A stretch of 64,000 bases of DNA from Deltaproteobacteria bacterium (GCA_012517315.1 JAAYVE010000029.1:62001-126000), one strand, 5' to 3'; positions 1-8,190 are shown, numbered from the stretch's first letter. Program-made: numbers and translations. The notes: generated from the letters alone by a model not told the origin.

Positions 1-2
1 TG

Positions 3-287
3 GAAGCCCTGGAGGAAGTGGAAAACGCTTTGATAGCCTATGCCGAGGTCCAGGAGAGGAGGCAGTCCTTGAGCGTTGCGACTGAAGCCGCCCAAGCGGC
101 GGCAAGACTCGCACAGCAGAAGTACGAGGCAGGTCTGACGGACTTCACGGATGTTTTGGTCGCACAGCGCTCCGTGTTGTCCCTCCAGGAGCAACTGGTG
201 TTGAGCAACTGGAACGTAGCGGGCAACCTGGTGCGCCTTTATAAGGCGCTGGGAGGTGGGTGGACGCTGCCTGCAAACGAGGGATGA
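3..287 (+). CDS. TolC-family outer-membrane efflux channel, C-terminal part (gene cut by window edge)
   Basis: The gene is already open at the left edge and ends at a TGA at 285-287, leaving the last 94 residues. They are strongly helical and rich in Ala, Glu and Gln, with the pattern KYEAGLTDFTDVL followed by a long helix, which is typical of the last coiled-coil hairpin of TolC/NodT outer-membrane factors. Such proteins form the trimeric outer-membrane duct of tripartite pumps. The next three genes encode an adaptor, an ABC ATPase and a MacB-like permease on the same strand, so this is probably the exit duct of that pump. The N-terminus and any lipoprotein signal are outside the window. Confidence 0.75.
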   Translation, partial: EALEEVENALIAYAEVQERRQSLSVATEAAQAAARLAQQKYEAGLTDFTDVLVAQRSVLSLQEQLVLSNWNVAGNLVRLYKALGGGWTLPANEG

Positions 288-372
288 AGAGATTGACCAG
301 CCTGCATTCGGGCTGCTTGAGGATGAGCGAAAGAACGGTTTGAGGAACACCGGTCTCTCCGGGGAGCGATGC

Positions 373-1659
373 ATGAAGGGAAGACAACAGGAGGAATCCG
401 ACATTGCCGGGATCCTAGGTGGGGACGGATCCTGGGGTGATGGAAAGAGTGGAAGGTGGTGGCTGGTGGCGGGAATTGTGGCCGTTGTGGTCATGGTCAC
501 CTTCTTCATATGGAGAGGCTCGGATTCCTCGTACACGCCCCGATACAGGACAGAACAAGCCCAACGGGGAGACCTGACGGTCATCGTCACAGCCACGGGA
601 ACCCTGCAGGCAACCAATGAAGTGGATGTGAGCAGCGAGCTTTCCGGCATCATCAAGACCGTTGAGGTGGACTACAACAGCAAGGTGAAGGTCGGCCAAA
701 TACTGGCGAAACTGGACACCTTGAAGCTTGAGGCGCAGGTGACGCAATCGAAAGCGGCGCTGGAATCGGCAACGGCAAAGGTCCTCCAGGCCCAGGCGAC
801 CGTGAAGGAAACCCGCAGCAAGCTCGATCAACTGCGAAGAGTGAAGCAGTTGAGCAATAACAAGGTTCCCTCCCAGCTGGAGGTGGATGCTGCGGAAGCG
901 GCAGTGGAACGGGCATTGGCAGATCTCGCCAGCGCCAAGGCGGCGGTTTCCCAGTCCCGGGCCACCCTCGCTTCCAATGAAACGGATCTCTCCAAAGCGG
1001 CCATCAGATCGCCCGTCAACGGCATTGTGCTCACGCGTAAGGCGGAGCCTGGTCAAACTGTGGCCGCATCGCTGGATCCCCCTGTGCTGTTCACCCTGGC
1101 GGAGGATTTGACGAAGATGGAACTTGTCGTGAATGTCGATGAGGCCGATGTGGGGCACATCCAGGAGGGGCAGGAGGCTACGTTCAGCGTTGCCGCGTAC
1201 CCGAATCGAACTTTCGATGCCCGGATTGTTCAGGCACGGTTCGGGTCTACAACCACCTCCGGGGTTGTGACATACGAAACGGTGCTGCAAGTGGAAAACC
1301 CCGATTTGTCCCTGCGACCCGGCATGACGGCAACTGCCGACATGATCGTCAAGCGAATCAAGGACGCCATCCTGATTCCCAGTGCCGCATTGCGGTTTAC
1401 TCCGCCCGTGCAGGAAGAGAAGAAGTCTTCCACCGGCTTGGTGGGATCGCTGCTCCCGCGTCCACCCATTCCCAAACCGCGTCAGCGCGAGGATACCGGA
1501 GGCAGGAAGGAACAGTATGTCTGGACGTTGAGAAATGGGCAGCTGTCAACTGTCCCTGTTACGATTGGTTCGAGCAACGGAGGCCTGACCGAAGTCGTAG
1601 GGGGTGGGATCGAACCGGGCATGGAAGTCGTGGTGGACACGGTCACGGCGGTGAAATGA
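373..1659 (+). CDS. MacA-like periplasmic adaptor (membrane fusion protein)
   Basis: A 428-residue adaptor of the HlyD/RND-MFP family that links an inner-membrane pump to a TolC-type duct. The start at 373 is chosen because GGGGAG lies at 361-366; an open frame reaches back to 256 but would overlap the previous gene. One membrane anchor spans about residues 27-47. It is followed by a first lipoyl half (around TGTLQATNEVDVSSELSGII), a long Ala/Gln/Glu coiled coil, a second lipoyl half (SPVNGIVLTRKAEPGQ) and a beta-barrel. A proline- and charge-rich insert (about residues 340-375) interrupts the membrane-proximal part. Gene order duct-adaptor-ATPase-permease supports MacAB-type efflux; the substrate is unknown. 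Confidence 0.88.
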   Translation: MKGRQQEESDIAGILGGDGSWGDGKSGRWWLVAGIVAVVVMVTFFIWRGSDSSYTPRYRTEQAQRGDLTVIVTATGTLQATNEVDVSSELSGIIKTVEVDYNSKVKVGQILAKLDTLKLEAQVTQSKAALESATAKVLQAQATVKETRSKLDQLRRVKQLSNNKVPSQLEVDAAEAAVERALADLASAKAAVSQSRATLASNETDLSKAAIRSPVNGIVLTRKAEPGQTVAASLDPPVLFTLAEDLTKMELVVNVDEADVGHIQEGQEATFSVAAYPNRTFDARIVQARFGSTTTSGVVTYETVLQVENPDLSLRPGMTATADMIVKRIKDAILIPSAALRFTPPVQEEKKSSTGLVGSLLPRPPIPKPRQREDTGGRKEQYVWTLRNGQLSTVPVTIGSSNGGLTEVVGGGIEPGMEVVVDTVTAVK

Positions 1660-1666
1660 CGGTGAA

Positions 1667-2395
1667 ATGAAGATGAGTGCCTCCTGCCAAGCGGACGGTC
1701 AACCCCTCCTTGAGCTGAAGGGTGTGACGAAAGTCTACGGCACCGGCCAAGCCGCAGTGCAAGCCCTGCGCGGCGTCGATCTGTGCATTCGTGAAGGAGA
1801 GTTCGTGGCCGTGATGGGACCGAGCGGTTCGGGCAAATCCACCTGCATGAACATTCTTGGCTGTCTGGACACCGCTACGGTGGGGACTTACACATTTAAG
1901 AGCCTTGAGGTGGGCAAGCTCACCCGGAATCAGCGGGCGAGATTGCGCCGCTTCTACCTCGGATTTGTTTTTCAAGGTTTCAATTTGCTGAACCGGACCT
2001 CGGCCCTGGAAAACGTGGAACTCCCCCTGATCTACCGCGGCGTGCCCGCCCATGAGCGACGCAGCCATGCTCTTCGGGCTTTGGAGACGGTGGGGCTCTC
2101 CGGGTGGGAGTCCCATTCCCCGGGTGAGCTGTCCGGCGGACAGCAGCAGCGGGTTGCCATCGCCCGCGCCATCGTCACCAAGCCCGCCGTGCTGTTTGCG
2201 GACGAACCCACGGGCAACCTGGATACGGCTAGAAGCTGTGAAATCATGGACTTGCTCACCGGTCTCAATCGCGACCAGGGAGTCACTGTAGTCGTGGTTA
2301 CCCACGAACAGGACATGGCCGCCTACGCCAGGCGCATTGTCCGCTTCCTGGACGGAATCGTGGCCTCCGATGAGCCGAATGCCGGAGAAAACTGA
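1667..2395 (+). CDS. MacB/LolD-type ABC transporter ATP-binding protein
   Basis: A 242-residue ATPase that would energise the neighbouring MacB-like permease. Walker A is GPSGSGKST at residues 51-59, the signature LSGGQQQRVAIARA is followed by Walker B with DEPTGNLD, and the switch histidine is in VTHEQ. The ATGNLD-type D-loop and the length match the LolD/MacB-N class. In E. coli MacB the ATPase and permease are one chain; here they are separate, as in many other bacteria. The TGA stop overlaps the next ATG (TGATG at 2393-2397), indicating translational coupling. ATG codons at 1667 and 1673 are both possible starts; neither has a strong ribosome site. Confidence 0.93.
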   Translation: MKMSASCQADGQPLLELKGVTKVYGTGQAAVQALRGVDLCIREGEFVAVMGPSGSGKSTCMNILGCLDTATVGTYTFKSLEVGKLTRNQRARLRRFYLGFVFQGFNLLNRTSALENVELPLIYRGVPAHERRSHALRALETVGLSGWESHSPGELSGGQQQRVAIARAIVTKPAVLFADEPTGNLDTARSCEIMDLLTGLNRDQGVTVVVVTHEQDMAAYARRIVRFLDGIVASDEPNAGEN

Positions 2396-3720
2396 TGCTT
2401 TGGAAGACCATTCTCCTGGCCTTGCGTGAGATCCGGCGCAACGTAATGCGCTCAGTCCTGACCATCCTCGGTGTGGTCATCGGCGTGGCAGCCGTCATTA
2501 TCATGGTGACCATCGGCGGCGGGGCCACTGTCCAGGTCAGGCAGCAAATCGCCAGCATGGGCAGCAACCTGGTCATGGTGACGCCCGGCAAGCGGCTGGG
2601 ACCGGGACAGTCAACCGGCAGCATTCCCTTCAAGGAATCTGACGCAAAGGCCATTGCCAGGGATATCACCGCAGTGAGGGCCGTAGCCCCCGTATCGACC
2701 CAGTCCGTCAAAGCCATCTTCGGCAATCAAAATTGGTCGACCCAAGTCATGGGAAGCAGCAATGAATATTTGCAGGTGACCAACCGCTTCCTACGGTCAG
2801 GGCGGCAGTTCAGCGACAGCGAACTGCGCACCGGGGCAGCTGTCTGTATTGTGGGAAACACGGTTCTCAAGAAGCTCTTCGGCGGACAGGAGGCAATAGG
2901 AGAGAGGATCAGGCTTCACGGGACCGCCACGAGCGGCGCCACCGCGACGGGAACCGCCAAAAGCGGCCGCAGCAAGAGCAGCAGTGGCAGTGGAAGCGAT
3001 GCCGGCACAGCCGGCAACGACGCCAGTACGTTCGCGAGCAGGCTTTCCTGCGAGGTGATCGGTGTCTTGGAGGCGAAAGGACAAAGTACCATGGGGACCG
3101 ACCAGGACGATCTTGTGCTGATCCCCCTTTATGCCTATCAGCGGCGCCTTGCCGGAAATCAGGACGTGAGCATGATCCAGATTTCTGTGCAGGAAGGGTG
3201 GGCGACCGAAAAAGTCCAAACGGACATCGTTCGGTTGCTGCGTGAGCGGCGCCATCTCTCGGCCAGTGACGATGACAACTTCAATGTCATGGACATGAAG
3301 GAGATCGCCAAAATGCTTACCGGGACCACCCAGATGATGACGGCTCTCCTCAGCGCCGTGGCGGCCGTCAGTCTTCTTGTGGGTGGGATTGGGATCATGA
3401 ACATCATGCTCGTCTCAGTGACCGAACGCACCCGTGAGATCGGCATCCGGCTGGCCATCGGCGCTCTTGAAAGAGAGGTGCTCATGCAGTTCCTGGTGGA
3501 GGCGGTTGTGCTCTCTTCTTTCGGTGGTTTGATAGGAATTGTGCTGGCTATATTCACTTCCTTGTGGCTGGCTGGTGTGCTGCGGGTTCCCTTCGTGTTC
3601 AACGGTGGTATCGTGCTCCTTGCATTCTTGTTTTCTGCCGCGGTAGGCGTCATTTTCGGATACTTCCCCGCGTTGAAGGCTGCCCGGATGGATCCCATCG
3701 AGGCTCTCCGCCACGAGTAG
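2395..3720 (+). CDS. MacB-like ABC transporter permease with low-complexity insert
   Basis: A 441-residue inner-membrane protein with the MacB fold: one N-terminal membrane helix (LTILGVVIGVAAVIIMV, about residues 20-45), a large periplasmic domain and three C-terminal helices ending in a FtsX-type region (VGGIGIMNIMLVSVTERTREIG). The ending DPIEALRHE is the usual MacB terminus. It probably works mechanically with the ATPase upstream to drive substrate through adaptor and duct. Unusual is a run of about 40 residues rich in Gly, Ser, Ala and Thr (around 2920-3042) inside the periplasmic domain, which looks like an unstructured linker. Confidence 0.9.
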   Translation: MLWKTILLALREIRRNVMRSVLTILGVVIGVAAVIIMVTIGGGATVQVRQQIASMGSNLVMVTPGKRLGPGQSTGSIPFKESDAKAIARDITAVRAVAPVSTQSVKAIFGNQNWSTQVMGSSNEYLQVTNRFLRSGRQFSDSELRTGAAVCIVGNTVLKKLFGGQEAIGERIRLHGTATSGATATGTAKSGRSKSSSGSGSDAGTAGNDASTFASRLSCEVIGVLEAKGQSTMGTDQDDLVLIPLYAYQRRLAGNQDVSMIQISVQEGWATEKVQTDIVRLLRERRHLSASDDDNFNVMDMKEIAKMLTGTTQMMTALLSAVAAVSLLVGGIGIMNIMLVSVTERTREIGIRLAIGALEREVLMQFLVEAVVLSSFGGLIGIVLAIFTSLWLAGVLRVPFVFNGGIVLLAFLFSAAVGVIFGYFPALKAARMDPIEALRHE

Positions 3721-3726
3721 TCCAGC

Positions 3727-3753
3727 TGCAGGCAAGCATCCTTCCTGCCTGCA
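3727..3753 (+). terminator. Hairpin after the macB-like gene, possible terminator
   Basis: TGCAGGCA at 3727-3734 is complementary to TGCCTGCA at 3746-3753, an 8-bp stem with an 11-base loop just after the permease stop. No run of T follows, so termination is uncertain. Confidence 0.35.
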
Positions 3754-4053
3754 TTGAGTTCACCTCCTCTTCGCTTCAGGTCGGGCAATTGGGTCTCTGC
3801 AGAAGGCAAACATTCATCCAATAGACCTCAAGAGTCTCGATTCTCTTCCATGGGCTTCCTCGACCCTTCTCCGGATTCCTCTTTTCCTCGAAAACACTCC
3901 GTCGGAGGGCCCGATAGTGCAGGACGAGAATGTCAAGACGCCGGTTACGCAAGAAAACACCTCTCGGATGAGGAACCGAACCGCGAGCGTGACCCGAAGG
4001 TAAAAGATCGAGTGAGACTTGAAGTGAAAAACTTGGGGGAGTCTTCTTATGGA
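3754..4053. other. Intergenic stretch between efflux operon and tRNA-Gly
   Basis: About 300 bases between the hairpin after the permease and the 3' end of the tRNA gene. An open frame crosses it but shows no protein-like composition, ribosome site or family resemblance. I recognise no promoter or repeat in it. Confidence 0.5.
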
Positions 4054-4130
4054 TGGAGCGGGAGACGGGCTTCGAACCCGCGACCCTCAGCTTGGAAGGC
4101 TGATGCTCTAGCCAGCTGAGCTACTCCCGC
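4054..4130 (-). tRNA. tRNA-Gly (anticodon TCC)
   Basis: Read on the minus strand, the acceptor 5' arm GCGGGAG (4130-4124) pairs with CTCCCGC (4064-4058), followed by discriminator T and an encoded CCA (4056-4054). The D arm has GCTC/GAGC. The anticodon stem TCAGC/GCTGA closes the loop CTTCCAA, giving anticodon TCC. The T arm is GCGGG-TTCGAAG-CCCGT. It reads GGA codons. A second glycine tRNA (GCC) lies near 47.0 kb with the same acceptor core. Confidence 0.96.
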
Positions 4131-4143
4131 TCAAGGTAACGAC

Positions 4144-4172
4144 CTCTTAACACGGCTTTTCGTTCTTTTCAA
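4144..4172 (-). promoter_or_regulatory. Candidate promoter for tRNA-Gly(TCC)
   Basis: On the minus strand, TTGAAA (4172-4167) and TAAGAG (4149-4144) are separated by 17 bases. The position would start transcription about 8-10 bases before the mature tRNA. The -10 is weak, so this is a candidate only. Confidence 0.35.
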
Positions 4173-4247
4173 TTAAAAAGAATTCCCTTATCCTGAGCCC
4201 CTCGGCATACGGAGCCCCATTTTTTCAGCCGCCTGGAGGAGATGCGC

Positions 4248-5228
4248 ATGGATCGCATGTACGAGGAACTTGTGAAACAGGTGAACATGCTTGAAATCTT
4301 CAAAGCTCGACGCGTTGTGGAGCAGGCCATCAAACGGACACATCTCACCCACTATAAAATGCTCTCGGATGAACTCGGAGCCCACCTCTATGTCAAACAC
4401 GAAAACCACCTTCCCACCAACTCCTTCAAAGTGCGTGGGGCTGTCAATTTCATGGCAAACATTTCCCCGGAAATCCAGAAGCAGGGGATTGTGGTTGCCA
4501 CCCGTGGAAATCACGGACTGGCCGTGGCTTGGGCTGCCCAAGCGCGGGGTGTCTTCTGCAACGTGGTGGTGCCCGAAAACAACAACCCGGACATCAACGC
4601 GGCAATCCTCTCGTATGGAGCGCAACTGATTGAAAATGGCCGCGATTTCTACGAGACGCAGGACTATTGCGAAGAACTGGCAGAGAATACGGGACTCCAT
4701 TACCTCCGCCAGGGCAACGATCCCCTTCTCATCAACGGAACGGCCACCATGGGTCTGGAAATCTTCGAAGAGCTTCCCGACGTGGAAGCAATCATCATAC
4801 CGATCGGGGGAGGGAGCGGCTGCGCCGCGCTGGCGCGGGTGATCGAGGGAATCAACCCGGGAGTGGAACTCATCGGGGTGCAGGCGGAGCGCATGCCCTC
4901 CTTTTACGAATCTTGGCGCCAAGGGAAAAAGGTGATCGTTCCAGCAGCTGAAACCGTTGCGGAGGGGCTGGCCGCGCGCTCCGTCTTTGAAGTGCCATTC
5001 ATGATCCTGAAAGATCGCATCACGGACGTTGTACTGCTGAACGAAGAGGAATTGATCAACGGGGTGAAAATGGCCCTGCGGTACACGCAAAACTTGGCCG
5101 AAGTCGCCGGAGCAGCGGCACTGGCAGGAGCCTTCAAGATACGGGATCGTTTGGTGGGCAAGAAAGTGGTCACAGTCATGTCAGGGGCAAACCTCAGCGT
5201 GCCCCGTCTGACGCAGATTCTCAATTGA
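4248..5228 (+). CDS. Threonine dehydratase-like PLP enzyme (catabolic type, no ACT domain)
   Basis: A 326-residue fold-type II pyridoxal-phosphate enzyme. The Schiff-base lysine is K61 in NSFKVRGA; the cofactor phosphate loop is GGGSGCAAL near residue 185; TRGNHGLAVAWAA is the substrate/asparagine loop; and the C-terminus has the conserved MSGANL. These match threonine/serine ammonia-lyases, which turn threonine into 2-oxobutyrate and ammonia. There is no C-terminal ACT domain, so it is not the isoleucine-inhibited biosynthetic form. The start at 4248 is preferred over 4242 because GGAGGAG (4235-4241) gives a 6-base spacing. It stands alone between a tRNA and convergent pyrR. A related lyase with another hydroxyamino-acid substrate is possible. 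Confidence 0.85.
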   Translation: MDRMYEELVKQVNMLEIFKARRVVEQAIKRTHLTHYKMLSDELGAHLYVKHENHLPTNSFKVRGAVNFMANISPEIQKQGIVVATRGNHGLAVAWAAQARGVFCNVVVPENNNPDINAAILSYGAQLIENGRDFYETQDYCEELAENTGLHYLRQGNDPLLINGTATMGLEIFEELPDVEAIIIPIGGGSGCAALARVIEGINPGVELIGVQAERMPSFYESWRQGKKVIVPAAETVAEGLAARSVFEVPFMILKDRITDVVLLNEEELINGVKMALRYTQNLAEVAGAAALAGAFKIRDRLVGKKVVTVMSGANLSVPRLTQILN

Positions 5229-5814
5229 ACGTTTTTTTGTGAAAAGAGGTGTTTTCTGCTTCCGGGGGAGTTGCAGCACCTTCTACAACAACCCGATCCA
5301 CTCCATCTTTTTCCGCAAGAAGTACATTCACCCGTTCTTCGAAAAGGGTTTCCAGGTGTAAGCCCGTAAACTGGCTGAATATGGGAAGTTCCCTGTGGCC
5401 GCGGTCGACAAGGACAGCCACCTGGACCTTTCTGGGCCGCCCGTAGTCGATCAGTGCGTCGAGGGCGGCCCGTATGGTGCGTCCCGTGTAGAGGACGTCG
5501 TCCACGAGGATGACGTCCTTGTTGTCGATGGGAAAAGGAAGATCCGTCGATCGGACAATGGGTTGGGTGTGCAGCCGGGTCCAGTCATCCCGGTAAAGGT
5601 TGATGTCGAGCGTCCCTACCGGCACTGCCAGGGAAAAGCGCTCCAAAAGGATTTTCTCGAGGCGCTTGGCCAAGTGAACCCCGCCGGTCTGGATGCCCAC
5701 CAGAGCCAACCTTGGGGGATCGGAGGCGCGCTCCAGGATCTGTGAAGCGAGGGATTCCAGTGTTTGTGCCATGTCTTGGGCTTCCAGAACAACTCGATTA
5801 GCCACCGAAGTCAT
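5221..5814 (-). CDS. pyrR: Pyr operon regulator / uracil phosphoribosyltransferase PyrR
   Basis: A 197-residue phosphoribosyltransferase-fold protein. The PRPP-binding loop VILVDDVLYTGRT lies at residues 101-113 and the upstream TGGVHLAKRL and DINLYRDDW segments are PyrR-specific. PyrR proteins bind pyr mRNA leaders in response to UMP and also make UMP from uracil and PRPP. The start at 5814 follows AGGGGAAGG; an open frame extends upstream but crosses an intrinsic terminator. That terminator (5853-5881) lies 38 bases before the start, a position expected for attenuation of this gene. No other pyr gene is in the window. The 3' end overlaps the end of the convergent dehydratase gene by a few bases. 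Confidence 0.93.
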   Translation of the reverse strand: MTSVANRVVLEAQDMAQTLESLASQILERASDPPRLALVGIQTGGVHLAKRLEKILLERFSLAVPVGTLDINLYRDDWTRLHTQPIVRSTDLPFPIDNKDVILVDDVLYTGRTIRAALDALIDYGRPRKVQVAVLVDRGHRELPIFSQFTGLHLETLFEERVNVLLAEKDGVDRVVVEGAATPPEAENTSFHKKTFN

Positions 5815-5852
5815 GATCCTTCCCCTGTTGAAAAACGTCCTCGGAAACATGG

Positions 5853-5881
5853 AAAAACAAAAGGGCGCCCTCATGGCACCC
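5853..5881 (-). terminator. Intrinsic terminator in the pyrR leader
   Basis: On the minus strand GGGTGCC (5881-5875) pairs with GGCGCCC (5869-5863) around a 5-base loop, followed at once by a U-rich tract (TTTTGTTTTT, 5862-5853). It lies just upstream of pyrR and could either end the preceding transcript or act as an attenuator. Confidence 0.75.
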
Positions 5882-6016
5882 CTCAAATTACAAGTCGTGC
5901 AAAGATCTAACAACCCAGCGGCCGTAGGCTCGCAATGGCAGCAGCGCTTCAAGTTGTCCTGGGCACAGCTCGACGCTCTTAACGGCAGCCGGTCCCCCGG
6001 CCCTCCAAGCAGGAGG
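5882..6016 (-). ncRNA. Structured leader RNA upstream of pyrR, identity unknown
   Basis: Between the stop of the preceding gene and the terminator, the minus strand can form CCTCC/GGAGG and GCCGG/CCGGC hairpins, then a longer imperfect hairpin starting GTCG and ending CGAC. GTGCCC (complement of 5961-5966) could pair with GGGCGC of the terminator's 3' arm, which would be an antiterminator. I do not find the usual PyrR-binding loop sequence. It could be a divergent PyrR attenuator or another leader RNA. Confidence 0.35.
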
Positions 6017-6409
6017 CTAAAAGAGCCGCTTGACCCACACGAGGCTCAAATGCACATTGATGTCGTACTTGCAAAAACGCTCAATCCCAAGGCTTTCCGA
6101 TGTCTGTTTGAGATCCAGAAGTCGGTCGAAGTCCTTCTCTATGACGATATTACAAAAGTCAACCGGAATGGAGCGCACAAAATCCAGTTCTTCATCACTC
6201 CAAAGCTGCTGCGCAATATCCCCCACACCCGTTTCGAGGGAATGATTGCCGCATACCTTGTAGCAGGCACCACAGTCACACCGGTGTATGGAATCGAAGT
6301 CCGTGGGAACAGGATGACCGTTTTCACAAAAAGGGCAGACCACGATGTGCTTTCGAAGCATTTTCTTCTCGGTGTGAGCCTTGCTCAGAATCGCTCTGAG
6401 ATCCTTCAT
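6017..6409 (-). CDS. Small zinc-finger-like protein, function unknown
   Basis: A 130-residue protein I cannot assign. It has a cysteine-rich centre (VCPFCENGHPVP, then RCDCGACYKVCG), which could hold a zinc ion, and a C-terminal half predicted to be mixed helix and strand. The start at 6409 follows AGGGGGAGA. A candidate promoter (TTGGAA, 17 bases, TATATA) lies at 6480-6508, about 65 bases before the start. It precedes the pyrR leader on the same strand and might share a transcript with pyrR through the terminator, but no functional link is visible. Confidence 0.65.
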   Translation of the reverse strand: MKDLRAILSKAHTEKKMLRKHIVVCPFCENGHPVPTDFDSIHRCDCGACYKVCGNHSLETGVGDIAQQLWSDEELDFVRSIPVDFCNIVIEKDFDRLLDLKQTSESLGIERFCKYDINVHLSLVWVKRLF

Positions 6410-6479
6410 TCTCCCCCTCACTGGCTGTGGGGCGCGGGACCGCCCCGACTGAAACAAGCAAAACAAAGAACGCAAAATA

Positions 6480-6508
6480 TATATAAAGCCTTTTATCTTG
6501 AATTCCAA
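6480..6508 (-). promoter_or_regulatory. Candidate sigma-70 promoter for the small zinc-finger gene
   Basis: Minus strand TTGGAA (6508-6503), 17-base spacer, TATATA (6485-6480), in an AT-rich patch. It points toward the 130-residue gene and pyrR. Confidence 0.5.
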
Positions 6509-6559
6509 TGCTAACTTTGCCATATACGCCACGGGCTATGCCGATGCCAGGAGTCGAAG

Positions 6560-7291
6560 ATGCCGAAAACCGTTCGTGGAGAAAAGGGAAGGGTGCCGCA
6601 AGGATTGGACGAAAGCCCGGAAAACAGGGCATGTGCGTCATTGCCCCTTTCGGAAGCCAGGGTGAAGGCGATTCTGGACCTGCTGGATGAGCATTACCCC
6701 GAGGCACACTGCTCACTCCAATATGCCAATCCCCTCCAACTGCTCATCGCCACCATTCTTTCCGCCCAGTGCACCGACGAAAGGGTGAACCAGGTCACCC
6801 CAGGACTTTTTAGAAAATACCCCTCAGCCAGGCATTTCGCTGAGGCTCCCTTAGAGGAACTGGAGAGCGAGATCCGTTCCACAGGTTTCTACCGGAACAA
6901 GGCAAAGAACATCAAGGAATGTTGCCGACTACTGCACCAGCGGTTCCACGGGCATGTGCCAAGGGATCTGGAAACGCTTGTGCAACTTCCGGGGATCGGG
7001 CGCAAGACGGCCAACGTCATCCTGGGCAACGCCTTTGGAATTCCTGGAATCGTCGTGGACACCCATGTGGGAAGAGTCTCGCGCCGATTGGGACTCACAC
7101 GGAGCGACGACCCCGAAAAGGTTGAACGGGACCTGATGGAACTCGTTCCACGGGAAAGATGGGTCAGGTTCTCCCACCAGCTGATTCTTCACGGAAGACA
7201 GATCTGCCAGGCCAGAAAGCCCAAGACCCATCTCTGCCCCCTGGCTCCGCATTGCGAATTCGCAGCTGCGTTGAAATCCCGGGAGGGGTAA
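6560..7291 (+). CDS. nth: Endonuclease III, lacking one Fe-S cluster cysteine
   Basis: A 243-residue base-excision-repair glycosylase/AP lyase for oxidised pyrimidines. The helix-hairpin-helix LPGIGRKTANVILG carries the catalytic lysine K149, and the catalytic aspartate is D167 in VVDTHV. The C-terminal cluster loop normally reads C-x6-C-x2-C-x5-C; here C216, C226 and C232 are present but the second ligand is T223 (codon ACC at 7226-7228). The cluster is therefore either absent, three-liganded or completed by another residue. The N-terminus is about 20 residues longer than E. coli Nth. The start at 6560 follows AGGAG with a 7-base gap. The gene is monocistronic. Confidence 0.94.
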   Translation: MPKTVRGEKGRVPQGLDESPENRACASLPLSEARVKAILDLLDEHYPEAHCSLQYANPLQLLIATILSAQCTDERVNQVTPGLFRKYPSARHFAEAPLEELESEIRSTGFYRNKAKNIKECCRLLHQRFHGHVPRDLETLVQLPGIGRKTANVILGNAFGIPGIVVDTHVGRVSRRLGLTRSDDPEKVERDLMELVPRERWVRFSHQLILHGRQICQARKPKTHLCPLAPHCEFAAALKSREG

Positions 7292-7383
7292 ACTCCAGGA
7301 AATGGGGGAACGATTGTGCACCCCTCCGGGGGAGTTTGGCCTCAGCATCCGGATCGACGGATGGCATCCTTTCCAGGAGGAAA

Positions 7384-7842
7384 TCAGGGAACGCCTTCAT
7401 TCCTTATCCAGGATTGCATCACAGCCGTAAGATCCTCGGGCAGAGGGCGTGATCTCCATGAGGCGTCGATGCAAACGAGGGTTGCGCGTCCTTGGGCCAC
7501 AAGTTCAGGGGAATCGTTTCGATGGAACTGAAACTGGAAGGTGAGGGATTTTTCTTTCATGTGGAAGATGGTCACCACCAGTCGCAGGAAATCTCCGTAA
7601 CGCACGGGTCTTAGGAAATCACAAGAGGCTCCCACGATGGGCAGCCCGAATCCCTTTTCCTGATTGCGAAAAAGGGCCCCGGGGCGAAAACCCAGGGTTC
7701 GGAAAAATTCCTCGATTCCGTGATGGCAGTAGCGAAAATAGGATGCAAAATAGACGACGCCGTATGGGTCCGTGTCCCCGAAGCGGACTGGAATGGACAC
7801 TTCCACCTGCCGGTCATGGGCCGCTGAGATTTCTTCTGTCAT
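7384..7842 (-). CDS. Acyl-CoA thioesterase of the 4HBT/YbgC family
   Basis: A 152-residue hot-dog-fold protein. The motif RFGDTDPYGVVYFASYFRYC near the N-terminus holds the catalytic aspartate of 4-hydroxybenzoyl-CoA thioesterase and YbgC relatives, which hydrolyse acyl-CoA or aroyl-CoA thioesters. The length is typical. In E. coli ybgC belongs to the tol-pal cluster; here it is alone, so its substrate cannot be read from context. It is convergent with the nth gene and divergent from the 142-residue gene at 8191. Confidence 0.85.
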   Translation of the reverse strand: MTEEISAAHDRQVEVSIPVRFGDTDPYGVVYFASYFRYCHHGIEEFFRTLGFRPGALFRNQEKGFGLPIVGASCDFLRPVRYGDFLRLVVTIFHMKEKSLTFQFQFHRNDSPELVAQGRATLVCIDASWRSRPLPEDLTAVMQSWIRNEGVP

Positions 7843-7936
7843 GGTTTGCCCTTCCCCGTTTGCGTTTGGGATTCTCCTCGCAGCGAAGCCTCACCTTTTC
7901 AGCCCCTACCCCCAGGGGGCTTTTTCCCAGATGGGG

Positions 7937-7966
7937 TTGGCGCCAGGGTGCATTCGGCCGTATAAT
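7937..7966 (+). promoter_or_regulatory. Candidate promoter toward the gene at 8191
   Basis: TTGGCG (7937-7942), 18-base spacer, then a perfect TATAAT (7961-7966). It would give a leader of about 215 bases before the 142-residue gene. The rest of the 348-base gap (7843-8190) shows nothing else I can name. Confidence 0.45.
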
Positions 7967-8190
7967 GACAAAGCTTTTCGTGGCACTGTATGGCCGTAAC
8001 CTTGTCGCGAAGCGCCTCTTAGGCGGCAACGAGCGAATGTAATCTAGGCGGTCAAGCAGTCACGTGGCTTTCAAGCTCAACAAAATGGGGGAGGGGGTCC
8101 CTCGTAAGGATCCGATCTCGTAGTGTTTCATATGAGTCGGTGCGTGACACGGTCGAAGAATTTCACCAAAGAGCAGAAAGGGAGCTGAGA

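Noticed and set aside
3754-4119. 121-codon open frame running into tRNA-Gly
   Set aside because: It overlaps a certain tRNA gene and has no ribosome site.
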